The notes: generated by a model from the sequence alone, not told the origin. 64,000 nucleotides of DNA from Marinobacter alexandrii (GCA_039984955.1 JBDWTN010000005.1:558001-622000), one strand, 5' to 3'; shown: positions 51,425 to 61,715, counted from the first letter of the stretch. Made by a program: numbers and translations.

Positions 51425-51661
51425 TCAATCTACCGTCTCTTTAAACAGTGTGATTCCTATTAAATAGGTGTTAGCTATCAAATTTCTATGGGTCTTTACT
51501 GTGTTTTTCAAAGAGTCATATGAGTCACGAGTTGTAGCTAAACCATGGCTTTTTTGATTGATACTTTCAATCATAATAAGGCTACATACTGCAAATCCAA
51601 GTACTACCAATAGTGTTCTTAAAGTCTTTATTTTTTTTAGATCTTTCATGACTCTCTTCAT
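51425..51661 (-). CDS. Small single-pass membrane protein, hypothetical
   Basis: A 78-residue protein with a basic N terminus (MKRVMKDLKKIKTLRT), one membrane helix (LLVVLGFAVCSLIMI, about 17-32) and a short outer part with SHGLATTRDSYDSLKNTVKT. No family recognised. It stands between two terminator hairpins, so it is its own transcription unit. The helix and positively charged flank suggest an inner-membrane protein with its C terminus in the periplasm. Confidence 0.6.
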   Translation of the reverse strand: MKRVMKDLKKIKTLRTLLVVLGFAVCSLIMIESINQKSHGLATTRDSYDSLKNTVKTHRNLIANTYLIGITLFKETVD

Positions 51662-51708
51662 TATTTATTCTATTAGTACCTAACACGTTGGATTTATTAC
51701 AGTGTAAA

Positions 51709-51741
51709 CGAAAAAAGATCACTAAAGGTGATCTTTTTTCG
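51709..51741 (-). terminator. Bidirectional hairpin terminator after the M13 peptidase gene
   Basis: A 14 bp perfect stem (CGAAAAAAGATCAC / GTGATCTTTTTTCG) with a 5 nt loop; both arms provide a run of six T/A, so it can act on either strand. It lies 16 bp after the peptidase stop codon. Confidence 0.85.
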
Positions 51742-51757
51742 AATTATTAGGTTTGAA

Positions 51758-53818
51758 CTACCAGATTTTAACACGCTCGTCTTCAGATCTCCAAAGTTCG
51801 TCACCTTCTTTAATATCGAATGCAGCGTAAAATGTCTCCATATTGGTCAAGGGACCAATAGCTCTGAACATACCTGGAGAGTGAGGATCTGTAAGTACTT
51901 GAGTTCTCAGTGTTTCATCTCTATATTTTGTTCTCCAGATAGTAGCCCAAGAAATAAACAGACGTTGTTCTGGTGTAAAACCATCTATTAGACCTGGGTC
52001 TCCATTTTCCTTTAGATAAATCTGTAGCGCATCGTATGCCGCATTCAGACCGCCTAGATCTCCAATATTCTCACCAAGCGTAAGTTTTCCTTGAACATTT
52101 ACACTATCTAGAGCTTCGTATGCATCAAACTGAGCAACTAGCTTATCCGTTCTTGAATTGAAGTTTTCTCGATCTTCCTCGGTCCACCAGTTTACCATAT
52201 TTCCTTCCCAATCAAATCGACTACCCTGATCATCAAATCCATGAGAAATTTCATGTCCAATCACAGCCCCCATTCCTCCGTAATTGACTGCAGCATCTGC
52301 TGTATAGTTATAGAATGGAGGCTGAAGAATAGCTGCTGGAAAAACTATTTCGTTATTCAATGGATTAAAATAAGCATTCACAGTTTGAGGGTTCATTCCC
52401 CATTCTTTCTTATCTACCGGCTCCCCTATCTTTTTGATGTTTTCATCAAATTGCCATTTCCAGGCATTTTCCATATTCCCGAAGTAGCTATAAGTTTCAC
52501 CACTGCTTTCCACTTTCAAATCAGCATAACTCTTCCATTCGTCTGGGTAACCGATTTTCACAGTCAAACTATTTAACTTTTTCAATGCTTGCTCCTTAGA
52601 CTCTTCAGACATCCACGGGAGTTCTTTGATTCGCTGATCGAAAGCTTTCATCAGATTCCCAACCATCTCTTCGGCACTTCTTTTTGCTTCTGGAGGGAAT
52701 GTTTCCGCGACGTACACTTTACCTATTGCTTCACCAATTACTCCATTCGTTGAATTAAGTACACGTTCTTCTCTAGGTCGCATTTGCTCAGTACCACGAA
52801 TGGTTTTCCCGTAGAAATCAAAATTGGCTTGTACCATATCATTGTTTAAGAAATTAGCAGCTTGATTCAGCACATTCCACGTTAAGTAACTCTGAATTTT
52901 ATCCAACGATACCTCATTGAAGGTAGCAGCCACTTCTTTCATAAACTTAGGTTGTGTCACGATCAATGTGTCCACTCTATTCAGATCAATCCCTGTAGAA
53001 GCTAGGTATTGTTCCCAGTTAATTGCTGGAGACAATTCTTGCAGTCCATCCACTCCCATAGGATTGTATAGAGCTGGGATATTTCGCGCCTCAATTGGGG
53101 TCAATGAAGCTAGAGCCAATCGATTTTCAATTTCCATTACATCACTAGCCATTGCCTCAGTATCACCATTTACTCCTCCTAAGTCCATCATTCTAGCAAC
53201 ATGAGCCACATATTTCTCTCTTATCTCTTTCGACTTAGCATCTTCCTTCGTGTAGTAGTCTCTGTTTGGAAGACCTAGCCCTCCAGCTGTAATATAAAGT
53301 GAGTTTATCTTGCTATCCATCAAGTTTGCGAATGCTGCAACCCCATGAAATGAGCCATACCCAGAACGGTGCATTTCTGCTATTAAAGACTGCAAATCAT
53401 CATTACTATCTATAGCTCTAATTTTCTTCATCCATGCCGATAGCGGCTTGGTTCCTACACGCTCAGCCAGCGTTGAATCCATACCTACCGCAAAGAATTG
53501 AACTGCCTTCTTTTCATCACTTCCATTCTTATATTCAGGGTTTTGAGCTGCCTGATCCATGATGTCAAGCATGATATTATCATTCTTTTCTCGAAGCTCT
53601 GGAAAGCCTCCCCAACGTCCTTCATCAGCTGGAATTTCTGTTTTATCCATCCAGTTTCCATTGGCAAAGCGATAAAAGTCTTCTTTGGGATCAACGCCCT
53701 CTCCCATCATAGCCATATCAAGGCCAGGAGGCATTTCTTTTGCTTTAGTATCCTCACTCGGCGCAGTACATGCTACCAATAGTGAGGCAGATAGCAGGGT
53801 TAAGATTGAATTTCGCAT
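51758..53818 (-). CDS. pepO: M13 (neprilysin/PepO-type) zinc metallopeptidase, lipoprotein
   Basis: A 686-residue metalloendopeptidase that cleaves peptides. The signal ends in a lipobox (SLLVAC, about Cys17), so it is anchored in the outer membrane facing the periplasm or surface. The catalytic zinc site is GAVIGHEISHGFDDQGSRFD (HEISH at about 521), with the third ligand Glu in LTLGENIGDLGGL; VNAYFNPLNNEIVFPAAILQ is the substrate-binding NAY motif of M13, and the C terminus ends in W. The length matches the family. It is monocistronic, with its own strong terminator. Confidence 0.95.
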   Translation of the reverse strand: MRNSILTLLSASLLVACTAPSEDTKAKEMPPGLDMAMMGEGVDPKEDFYRFANGNWMDKTEIPADEGRWGGFPELREKNDNIMLDIMDQAAQNPEYKNGSDEKKAVQFFAVGMDSTLAERVGTKPLSAWMKKIRAIDSNDDLQSLIAEMHRSGYGSFHGVAAFANLMDSKINSLYITAGGLGLPNRDYYTKEDAKSKEIREKYVAHVARMMDLGGVNGDTEAMASDVMEIENRLALASLTPIEARNIPALYNPMGVDGLQELSPAINWEQYLASTGIDLNRVDTLIVTQPKFMKEVAATFNEVSLDKIQSYLTWNVLNQAANFLNNDMVQANFDFYGKTIRGTEQMRPREERVLNSTNGVIGEAIGKVYVAETFPPEAKRSAEEMVGNLMKAFDQRIKELPWMSEESKEQALKKLNSLTVKIGYPDEWKSYADLKVESSGETYSYFGNMENAWKWQFDENIKKIGEPVDKKEWGMNPQTVNAYFNPLNNEIVFPAAILQPPFYNYTADAAVNYGGMGAVIGHEISHGFDDQGSRFDWEGNMVNWWTEEDRENFNSRTDKLVAQFDAYEALDSVNVQGKLTLGENIGDLGGLNAAYDALQIYLKENGDPGLIDGFTPEQRLFISWATIWRTKYRDETLRTQVLTDPHSPGMFRAIGPLTNMETFYAAFDIKEGDELWRSEDERVKIW

Positions 53819-53933
53819 TTTCTTGTTGATTGGTTTGAATCTTTAAAAATATGCAAACACGTATCCTATCCATAGCCTTCTGAGATAAAAGGGCGCATAA
53901 TAGGATAAAAGCTCAAAATCAGGTAATGAGCTG

Positions 53934-56900
53934 CTAATCCCTTACTATGACTATTGGAAAGTCTTGTCCTCTAGAAAATGTATGAGGGTATTGGGGGCTT
54001 CCTTTGTGCGTTATACTTAGCTCAGGCACTTGGTCATCAAGATACCCCTTTAATTCATAGATCGTCACTTTTCCATCTTTAGGTGCACCGTCTGCATCTC
54101 CTGAAAGCCCTTTTAAGAGGGCATAAGTAAATAAACCATGGCCAAGGGATTCAAACTCAGTAGCATATTGTTCACTTCCCGCGGCAGCCATTACATGAAT
54201 ACCTGAGCTTCTAGATAACTGTGCTATGGCTTTTTCTTCTGGAGCACCACGCTGAGCTAAAACTTCAACTGAACCTCCAGACTGACATGCATCCATTATT
54301 ATCAGCTGCTTAAGAGCTTTGATTTCAAGCATCGCCTGCTGCAAAATTTTTGCCTCGATACCATAGTCACCTATCTTATCACTGTCATAAAGCCTGTTAG
54401 CATTGGAGGAAACTAAATAGAACTTACCGTCCACCATACTACCGTGCCCGGCATAATAAAAAACGAAAACATCATTCACTGAAATTTCATTTTTCAATTC
54501 ATTGACTTTGGAAAGAATATTCTCTTTGGTAGCCTCTCTATCATAAATTTGATGAAGAACCATGTTAGAGTAAATAGCATCTCCTTGCTTTTCCATCTGG
54601 GCTGCAAATGAGAAAGCATCCTTTTTTGCGTAGTTCAAATTCAACGACTTATTCTGATATTCATTGATTCCTACAGCAAGTATGTGGCAGGTACTACCTG
54701 GTATTTTTGAATCTGAGAATAAACTAACACTCGCTTTGTTAGATTCAAGGTTAGAGCTTGAGGAAGCAGATACTGTAAATTCATTGTGACCAGCTACTAA
54801 GGGGTATTCAATTGAATATATTTTGGCATTGTTATCCGATCTTACTTTTTGAATTTGAGGCTCGAGAGCAACCCTTTTTCCATTGTGAAAAAGCTTCACA
54901 TCTTCAATACCTCCTCCAGTATCTTCTGCTTTTAAGTATAGCTTGGCAACTTCCTTTTGAGCCAATCCCGAAAGCTTTAATACCGGTGGTGGAGACTGAT
55001 TAATAACCTTTCCCATCGATTTCTTGCCTGCAGTTTCGGAACTAAAAATATTCTCTACTAATCCCGGGACATAGAATTCATCCATCAACTGATCTGCACC
55101 AAGTACTTCCAACTCTTTAACAAAATGGATATTAGAAATAGCAGCATCTGTAGCATCAAAGTAGCCATCAGGTGTTTTTACCATCCAATCATTTTTGCCG
55201 ATCTGAATATGCTCAAATAGCTCTTCCTTTTTCTCCAGGTCCCAAAATTTAGTAACACCATCCACATCAGAAGACATCAGAAGGTTATCAGAAACCTCCA
55301 ACCCATTGATTTCCGCGCTGTGTCCTTCTAGCGCAGATTTCTTTTGACCTGATTTCAAATCCCAAATAGAAATCTCTCTATCAGCACCACCAGCAAATAT
55401 TTCATTCTTGATTTTATGAGCTGCAAACACTGATTTTTCAGCATAGATTCGTTTCTTAATGAGGCCACTATACAGATCCCAAAGTATGACGGTTCCATCC
55501 CAGCTTGCAGATAGAATTTCATCATCATAGATCTTAATTGAAGTTACATTTTCGGTATGACCTACAAACTCTTTCACAAACCTTTTCGTCTCTATTTCCC
55601 ATAGCTTGAGTGTTTTATCAAGCATACCAACCACCAGGTAATCATCATTTGCTGTAAACTCACATGTATAAGTAGACGCTCCTTCATTATAGATGTAGCT
55701 GTATCTCTCCCATGTTTGAGTGTTCCAAAGGCTAATAACACCATCCCAGGAAACACTTGCCAGGAGTGTCCCACTATTGCTTAGTTTAAGATCAAAAATA
55801 GGTTCACGGTGTGCTTCTATCTTTTTCTTAATTTCCCCAGTACTCTCATCCCATATAATAATCAAGCCATCTCCACCACCTGTTGCTATTAGTTTTTCAT
55901 CAATCCTTTCAAAACACAAAACGCCTTTTTCATGACCTATATATTCCATTGCTATGGAAGCGTTTTTTACATTCCATTTTCTTGCTTTGTTTCCTGTCTT
56001 ACCAATAAACACACTTTTTTTATCCAGTTTTCTTGATGATTTATACTTCACCCACTTGGCAATGTAATGTTCCCAATAGCTACCCAAGTCATAATCCAAT
56101 CCAGTGCTTGACTTGTTTAAGATACCATCATATCGTCGAATTTCATCTCCTGAAAAATCTGTAACTATTGCTACTTTATCAACGGATACCAAAATCTCAT
56201 CCTCTGAGGGGTGGAAAGTGGCATCATTTACTTCACCTTCTATTTTCCACTTGGAGATTAGTACATCTGTTTTGTTTGAAAAAAGAAAGATAGAGTCTTC
56301 TGTTGCCGCTAAATAGTGCTTGCCAGAATATTGAAAATCTGTTGCCGCTATGTCTTTGAAGTTTAATCCGTACTCTGAAATAGATTCTCCAGTATTCAAG
56401 TCATATTTTACTAGTGATGTACCGTTTGAATTTTTCAGTAAGTATTTTCCATCTTCGCTAAATGCAGGTAGAGTCCCACATCCTCCACAGTATCCTTCCT
56501 TCGGTTTGAATTCATATATAAGTGACCAGTTATCAACTGAATATACTTTAGCGGTTCTTTGATCTTCACCAATGACAAAATACTTGCTATCCGAACTAAA
56601 TGATAGATTAACTCCATACCCTAATCCTTGATCAGGGTTTGTTCGGATCTTCTGGAACAGCGAGAAGTCCTTAACTGTATATATTTCTACAGAATCGGCA
56701 TAGCTTCCCACCGCCAAGTAATTTCCATCTGAACTAAATGCTACAGACGTTACATATTTTTTCATCTTCTTACTCTGCCAACGCATTTCGCCAGTCATCA
56801 AATCCCAAACTGCCGCAGTACCGTCAGCACTACTTGTCGCGAGCATATTTCCATTCAAGGAAATCTCATTGACGGTATGATCGTGACCAAGAAAACTTCG

Positions 56901-57098
56901 GATTTCCATACCGCTATTAGCATCCCAAATTTTGGCTGATTTGTCTCTACTTGCTGTAACAATATAGTTTCCATCAGGGCTGTAACGAGCTGTTTTAATA
57001 GCTTCACCATGACCTTTTTGAATCACTGCCTTAAATGATTGAGCCTCTGTAAAACAGAGGCTCAGAAAAAATGCTATAAAAGTAAGAGTTGATTTCAC
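53934..57098 (-). CDS. Exported WD40 repeat - caspase-like (C14) protein
   Basis: A 1054-residue protein with a Sec signal (MKSTLTFIAFFLSLCFTEAQ). The first 660 residues form WD40 propellers (at least nine clear units, such as GHDHTVNEISL, LATSSADGTAAVWDL, GHEKGVLCFE, SASWDGTVILWDL). A linker with Ig-like strands follows, then a caspase-type domain (about 815-1054) with the catalytic His in FYYAGHGSMVDG (~886) and the Cys in IIMDACQSGGSVE (~936). Metacaspase-like proteases cleave after basic residues, but specificity cannot be read here. It starts 3 bp after the universal stress gene stop. The export signal distinguishes it from cytoplasmic WD40-caspases. Confidence 0.9.
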   Translation of the reverse strand: MKSTLTFIAFFLSLCFTEAQSFKAVIQKGHGEAIKTARYSPDGNYIVTASRDKSAKIWDANSGMEIRSFLGHDHTVNEISLNGNMLATSSADGTAAVWDLMTGEMRWQSKKMKKYVTSVAFSSDGNYLAVGSYADSVEIYTVKDFSLFQKIRTNPDQGLGYGVNLSFSSDSKYFVIGEDQRTAKVYSVDNWSLIYEFKPKEGYCGGCGTLPAFSEDGKYLLKNSNGTSLVKYDLNTGESISEYGLNFKDIAATDFQYSGKHYLAATEDSIFLFSNKTDVLISKWKIEGEVNDATFHPSEDEILVSVDKVAIVTDFSGDEIRRYDGILNKSSTGLDYDLGSYWEHYIAKWVKYKSSRKLDKKSVFIGKTGNKARKWNVKNASIAMEYIGHEKGVLCFERIDEKLIATGGGDGLIIIWDESTGEIKKKIEAHREPIFDLKLSNSGTLLASVSWDGVISLWNTQTWERYSYIYNEGASTYTCEFTANDDYLVVGMLDKTLKLWEIETKRFVKEFVGHTENVTSIKIYDDEILSASWDGTVILWDLYSGLIKKRIYAEKSVFAAHKIKNEIFAGGADREISIWDLKSGQKKSALEGHSAEINGLEVSDNLLMSSDVDGVTKFWDLEKKEELFEHIQIGKNDWMVKTPDGYFDATDAAISNIHFVKELEVLGADQLMDEFYVPGLVENIFSSETAGKKSMGKVINQSPPPVLKLSGLAQKEVAKLYLKAEDTGGGIEDVKLFHNGKRVALEPQIQKVRSDNNAKIYSIEYPLVAGHNEFTVSASSSSNLESNKASVSLFSDSKIPGSTCHILAVGINEYQNKSLNLNYAKKDAFSFAAQMEKQGDAIYSNMVLHQIYDREATKENILSKVNELKNEISVNDVFVFYYAGHGSMVDGKFYLVSSNANRLYDSDKIGDYGIEAKILQQAMLEIKALKQLIIMDACQSGGSVEVLAQRGAPEEKAIAQLSRSSGIHVMAAAGSEQYATEFESLGHGLFTYALLKGLSGDADGAPKDGKVTIYELKGYLDDQVPELSITHKGSPQYPHTFSRGQDFPIVIVRD

Positions 57099-57101
57099 TG
57101 T

Positions 57102-57950
57102 TTAATCGTCATTTAAATGTGCTGTCCAAACAGGGAATTTCGAATGATTAACTACATCTTCTGCAATACTCCCAGCCAAAAAATGTCCAACACCTTTCCT
57201 CTGATGAGTTCCTAACGCAATCATATCAGCACCAATATCCTCCGCATACATTACTATACCATCTTCCTCATTCTTGTAGTTATAGATTTCAATGGTGTAA
57301 TTTTCAATAGCATATTTCTTAGCAAATTCTTCCATCTGCTGCATGTCATGCCGTGTAGATGTGAAACTAGCAGGAGTATTGATTTTCACAATATTTAATT
57401 GAGCTTCAAACTTTCGCTGAACATCTAATAGTTGACCAATAAAATGATCGTCTGTATGTTGGAAATCTGATGCAAATACGATTTTTTCAATAGGCTCAAT
57501 CTCGCACTTATCCTGAATAGTTATTACCGGGCAAGATGCTTTCCTAACAATCTTTTCAGCATTAGATCCTGCGAAAAATTCGTTTAAGCCATCCGCTCCT
57601 TCAGTACCAACTACAAGTAGACTTACCTTTTCTTGTAAGATTTGATCTATGATTGTATTAAATGGATTACCTAGCTGAATCTTAGTAGAAATTCGCTCGT
57701 CAGTATATTTTGCATTTGATATGACATCAGCCAATTTATCTTGAACAACCTCATACATCTTCTTGATATAGAGTTGCTCCATTGGATCCATATTTTGTAT
57801 TCCGAGTGTCTTGAAAGAATCAGCAGTCGGGTGCTCTATCACATTAAGCAGCATAATATCACTATCTGCTTTATCTGCTATCTGACATGCGAAATCAAGT
57901 GCATGTTCTGAAACTTTTGAAAAATCGTAAGGAACTAATATTCTTTTCAT
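57102..57950 (-). CDS. Tandem universal stress protein (UspA) domain protein
   Basis: A 282-residue cytoplasmic protein with two Usp domains. Domain 1 (about 1-147) starts RILVPYDFSKVSEHALDFA and ends with the ATP-loop motif LLVVGTEGADGLNEFFAGSN; domain 2 (about 150-282) starts KIVFASDFQHTDDHF and ends IALGTHQRKGVGHFLAGSI. Both carry G-x-G/S-like nucleotide-binding loops. The gene ends 3 bp before the WD40-caspase start, so the pair is almost certainly co-transcribed. Role under stress is inferred from the family only. Confidence 0.92.
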   Translation of the reverse strand: MKRILVPYDFSKVSEHALDFACQIADKADSDIMLLNVIEHPTADSFKTLGIQNMDPMEQLYIKKMYEVVQDKLADVISNAKYTDERISTKIQLGNPFNTIIDQILQEKVSLLVVGTEGADGLNEFFAGSNAEKIVRKASCPVITIQDKCEIEPIEKIVFASDFQHTDDHFIGQLLDVQRKFEAQLNIVKINTPASFTSTRHDMQQMEEFAKKYAIENYTIEIYNYKNEEDGIVMYAEDIGADMIALGTHQRKGVGHFLAGSIAEDVVNHSKFPVWTAHLNDD

Positions 57951-58010
57951 TTGATGGATATTTTATCAATCTCAATTTATGAAAAATGATTGGGATAGAA
58001 GTACCTATTC

Positions 58011-58907
58011 TCAGAAAAACAAGTTGATCAACTGCCCAATGGAGAAAAGTATTGAGAATAGTAATGTAGAAATAGCCATTTGTTTCAAATACGGATCAAG
58101 TTGATCAGCAGGTTTATTAGCTACAGCTCTAATGTTAGATAGGAAAAGTCCTGCTATTAGTACAAAAATAAAGTTTGTCCATGAATTGTAGTTTACAAAC
58201 ACATATATCACGCTTAGTAGCATTCCACTCACTAAAAGAAAGGTATGATAGTTTATCGCTTTTGCTCTTCCAATTCTTACCGGTATCGAGTTCTTACCGG
58301 CTGATTTATCAGAATCAAGATCTCGCACGTTATTGACATTTAAAACTCCTACACTGAATAGTCCTATGGAAGCTGCTGGCAGTAATATGTACCAGTTCAG
58401 CATATTCGTTTGGAGAAAGTAAGTTCCAAAAACTAGTACGATTCCAAAAAAGACAAACACAAAAACATCTCCAAAACCAGCATATCCATATGGGTTTTTT
58501 CCTACAGTATACTTGATAGCCGCAGCAATGCCAATTAGTCCAATAAGCATAAAAACTAAAGCGGTTGTCCAATCATTCGGAAAAGCGAGGTATAGCAGTG
58601 AAACCCCTGATAGAAATGAGAGAATTGAAAAGACTATGATCGCTTTTTTCATCGCTTGAGGTGAGATTTTCCCTGAGCTCACCATTCGAGCCTCCCCTGT
58701 TCTTACATTGTCCACACCAGAAGAAGCATCTCCATAATCATTTGCAAGATTGGAAAGGACTTGCAGCAAAATTGCCGTTAACAAAGTCAACCCGGCAATT
58801 CCATAGTCTGGTGTAGCATTGCTACTCGCCAATGAAAGTCCTACCATCCAGCCAGAAATAGCAAGTGGTAATGTTCTTAACCGAAAAGCCTTAATCCAAG
58901 ATTTCAT
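58011..58907 (-). CDS. menA: 1,4-dihydroxy-2-naphthoate polyprenyltransferase
   Basis: Integral membrane enzyme of menaquinone synthesis that attaches the isoprenoid tail to DHNA. The 298-residue protein has about eight or nine helices and the two Asp-rich motifs of UbiA-type prenyltransferases: LANDYGDASSGVDNVRTGEA (first, near residue 55) and VRDLDSDKSAGKNSIPVRIG (second). Opening RLRTLPLAISGWMVG is typical of MenA. Its presence fits a respiratory Bacteroidota. A GC-rich dyad (CCGCC-C-GGCGG, 58933-58943) lies shortly upstream. Confidence 0.93.
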   Translation of the reverse strand: MKSWIKAFRLRTLPLAISGWMVGLSLASSNATPDYGIAGLTLLTAILLQVLSNLANDYGDASSGVDNVRTGEARMVSSGKISPQAMKKAIIVFSILSFLSGVSLLYLAFPNDWTTALVFMLIGLIGIAAAIKYTVGKNPYGYAGFGDVFVFVFFGIVLVFGTYFLQTNMLNWYILLPAASIGLFSVGVLNVNNVRDLDSDKSAGKNSIPVRIGRAKAINYHTFLLVSGMLLSVIYVFVNYNSWTNFIFVLIAGLFLSNIRAVANKPADQLDPYLKQMAISTLLFSILFSIGQLINLFF

Positions 58908-59020
58908 GTGTATGGTCTATTTTCAAAGGTCACCGCCCGGCGGCCCGGATGGAATTCGCATTAACATCATTCATCCCTGGTTGGTATGCGTGTCGCTTAT
59001 GCTTATTCTCATTTCATCTA

Positions 59021-60805
59021 TTACATTCTTTCGGGTACATCTATACCAAGTAAGTTCATTCCTTGTTTGATAAGATAAGCTGTTACTGAAGAAAGTGCTA
59101 TTCTAAATGCCAGTTTATCTTTATTCTCTTCGTTGAATATTGGTACTTCCTGGTAAAATCCGTTATACTCTTTAGCAATATCATAAACGTATTGAGCCAT
59201 GATGGACGGTGAATATTCCTTAGCAGCCTCCTTAAGCGCTCCTGTGTATTCTGTGATTTTAAAGATTAAATCAACTTCTCTTTTACTTAGCTCTCCTACT
59301 TTCTCCGGGGAAAAAGTTGGATCGGATTTTAGAGATTGGGCTCTTCTGCGAATAGCCGATATCCTTGCATGAGTATATTGAATAAATGGACCCGTGTGTC
59401 CTTGAAACTCAATAGACTCCTGCGGATTGAATAACATTCTTTTTTTCGGATCTACTTTTAATAAGAAATACTTAAGAGCCCCTAGCCCAAGCATCCGATA
59501 AAGATTTCGAGCTTCCTCTTCCTCCATCCCCTCAATCTTACCCAACTCACGTGTATGCTTTTCAGCTGTATCGAACATTTCCTGCAACAAATCATCCGCG
59601 TCCACAACGGTTCCCTCTCTGGATTTCATTTTACCTGTAGGTAAATCAACCATTCCATATGAAAGATGATATAAGCCATCTGCATAGGATCTTCCAAGCT
59701 TTTTCATAATCGCAAAAAGTACTTTGCAATGGTAATCCTGCTCATTTCCAATCACAAAGACTGTTTTATCAAAAGGAAAATCTTTGTATTTCATATCACA
59801 TGTACCCATATCCTGAGTCATGTATACGGCTGTTCCATCTCCTCTTAGCACCAGTTTTTCATCCAACCCATCCTCTGTAAGATCTACCCATACAGATCCA
59901 TTTTCTTTAAGAAAGAAAATGCCTTTTTCAAGTCCTTCTTCAACTACTTCTTTTCCTAACAAATAGGTATTTGACTCCTTGTACATGGTATCAAAACGAA
60001 TGCCCATAGTTTCATAGGTCTTATCAAAACCATCGTAAACCCATCCATTCATTTTCTCCCATAGAGTTACAGTTTCCTTATCTCCATTTTCCCATTTTTG
60101 AAGCATTTCCTGAGCTTCTTTCATGAGCGGAGCTGACTTTTTTGCTTCCTCAGGATCTATCCCACTATCTACCAGACCTGTAATTTCCTTTTTATACTCT
60201 TGATCAAATCGCACATAATATTTGCCAATCAAATGGTCTCCCTTAATCCCCGATTTCTGGGGACTTTCTCCTTCACCATATTTCTGATAAGCAAGCATGG
60301 ACTTACAGATATGGATTCCTCTGTCATTGACAAGGTTTACCTTCATCACTTCGTACCCATTTGCTTCGAGTATACGGGAGGCTGAATCTCCAAGGAAGTT
60401 ATTTCTTAGATGCCCTAAATGAAGTGGCTTATTTGTGTTGGGTGAGCTAAACTCAACCATCACTTTTTGACCGTTAGATGGTAGCTTACCGTAACTCGTA
60501 TCTGATGAAATCAGATGAAGCGTCTCTATCCAATTTAAGTCTTCTATTTCCAGATTCAAGAATCCTTTTACAACATTAAAATTTCTAATAGCCAAGACAT
60601 TTTCTTTGAGCCATTCTCCAATTTGATTGCCAGAAGATTCAGGGTTCCCCTTAGTCACTTTGAGGTATGGAAAAACCACAAATGTGTAAGTCCCCTCAAA
60701 CTCTTTCCTAGTTGGTTGAAGTATAACCTCATTAACTGAAAGTTCGTGATCAAATAATGCTTTAAAAGCATCAGATATTCCTTTTCGTATTTTTTTGTCA
60801 AGCAT
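59021..60805 (-). CDS. argS: Arginyl-tRNA synthetase
   Basis: Class I synthetase charging tRNA-Arg. The 594-residue protein has an N-terminal additional domain, the HIGH motif variant in SSPNTNKPLHLGHLRNN (about 121), a central GTAVYMTQDMGTCDMKYKDF segment, the KMSKS-like MKSREGTVV and the C-terminal DALR anticodon-binding domain (PFIQYTHARISAIRRRAQ onward) ending in M. The start overlaps ctlX by 8 bp, so it is translated from the arginase-ctlX transcript, an unusual place for a housekeeping synthetase. It is full length. Confidence 0.96.
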   Translation of the reverse strand: MLDKKIRKGISDAFKALFDHELSVNEVILQPTRKEFEGTYTFVVFPYLKVTKGNPESSGNQIGEWLKENVLAIRNFNVVKGFLNLEIEDLNWIETLHLISSDTSYGKLPSNGQKVMVEFSSPNTNKPLHLGHLRNNFLGDSASRILEANGYEVMKVNLVNDRGIHICKSMLAYQKYGEGESPQKSGIKGDHLIGKYYVRFDQEYKKEITGLVDSGIDPEEAKKSAPLMKEAQEMLQKWENGDKETVTLWEKMNGWVYDGFDKTYETMGIRFDTMYKESNTYLLGKEVVEEGLEKGIFFLKENGSVWVDLTEDGLDEKLVLRGDGTAVYMTQDMGTCDMKYKDFPFDKTVFVIGNEQDYHCKVLFAIMKKLGRSYADGLYHLSYGMVDLPTGKMKSREGTVVDADDLLQEMFDTAEKHTRELGKIEGMEEEEARNLYRMLGLGALKYFLLKVDPKKRMLFNPQESIEFQGHTGPFIQYTHARISAIRRRAQSLKSDPTFSPEKVGELSKREVDLIFKITEYTGALKEAAKEYSPSIMAQYVYDIAKEYNGFYQEVPIFNEENKDKLAFRIALSSVTAYLIKQGMNLLGIDVPERM

Positions 60806-61715
60806 GTATTTGCTGATCTTTTTTACTTAAATAATTCTCTGCCAACATACATCTAACACTTCCTCCACCATATTTTTCAATGGTAGGAATAGACACTGGC
60901 AACAACTTCGCAAAGTTGATTAATCTATTTTTTTGTTTCTCAGTTAGCGATAGAAAAGCTTGATGAGAAACGATAAGATATTTCTTCCCGTTTCTAGACA
61001 GTACCTCCAGACAGTTTCCTAAGAAGGACCTGACTTGAGAGATGGTAATTTCAATAAGTTCTTTATTACTATCATTCACCAAATTTCTAAACAATTCTTT
61101 CTCTCTCATTGACTCTACACATGCAATTACAAACTCGGATCCGATACCCATGATCACATTTGTGTGATAAACTGGTTTGCCATCAATAATGGAATGAAAA
61201 ACGAAAGAGCGATATCCCGACTGCTTACAAAATCGACTTAGTACTTTTTTAGAGGACCTTTCCGACTTACACATATAGGCAATCTTTGATTGATGGTCTA
61301 AAACCATACTCCCTGTTCCTTCAAGGAAGTATCTATCTTGCTCATATTGGCTCAAGTCAATCACACCGGATATTTCAAATTCATTTTTTAAGTATTCAAT
61401 GAATTCTGACCGTCTCTCCTCACGTCTTATCCTACTCATCATAGGATATAGAAAAACTTTACCATTTTGATGGGTAGAAAACCAATTATTAGGGAATACA
61501 GAATCGGGAGTTTTTGGTGTAACAGGATCGTCAAACACCAAAACCTCTATTTCATTTGATCGAAGAAGAGATACCATAGCATCAAACTCTTTTTGTGCCT
61601 CCTTTGAAGTGTTTGAGTCAGAAATAGTCCCCTTCTGGAAAACATTATCATTTAGTGTCTCGGGATTGCTACCAAAACAAGTCGGCCTTACCATTATGAG
61701 ACGTGGTGCTGACAT
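60798..61715 (-). CDS. ctlX: CtlX-like amidinohydrolase (arginine deiminase superfamily)
   Basis: A 305-residue guanidino-modifying enzyme of the pentein fold. Landmarks: RLIMVRPTCFG, PDSVFPNNWFSTHQNGKVFL (substrate Asp/Asn region), EGTGSMVLDH, HTNVIMGIG carrying the catalytic His (~187), and the catalytic Cys289 in GGGSVRCMLAEN. This is the annotation pattern of 'citrulline utilization hydrolase' CtlX, although substrate (citrulline or arginine) has been shown for few members. It overlaps arginase by one base and argS by 8 bp, so it is part of an arginine/citrulline operon. Confidence 0.87.
   Translation of the reverse strand: MSAPRLIMVRPTCFGSNPETLNDNVFQKGTISDSNTSKEAQKEFDAMVSLLRSNEIEVLVFDDPVTPKTPDSVFPNNWFSTHQNGKVFLYPMMSRIRREERRSEFIEYLKNEFEISGVIDLSQYEQDRYFLEGTGSMVLDHQSKIAYMCKSERSSKKVLSRFCKQSGYRSFVFHSIIDGKPVYHTNVIMGIGSEFVIACVESMREKELFRNLVNDSNKELIEITISQVRSFLGNCLEVLSRNGKKYLIVSHQAFLSLTEKQKNRLINFAKLLPVSIPTIEKYGGGSVRCMLAENYLSKKDQQIHA

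Noticed and set aside
58933-58943. GC-rich patch CCGCC-C-GGCGG before menA as a foreign insertion or regulator site
   Set aside because: Only 11 bp of dyad and no flanking repeat; too little to support a claim.
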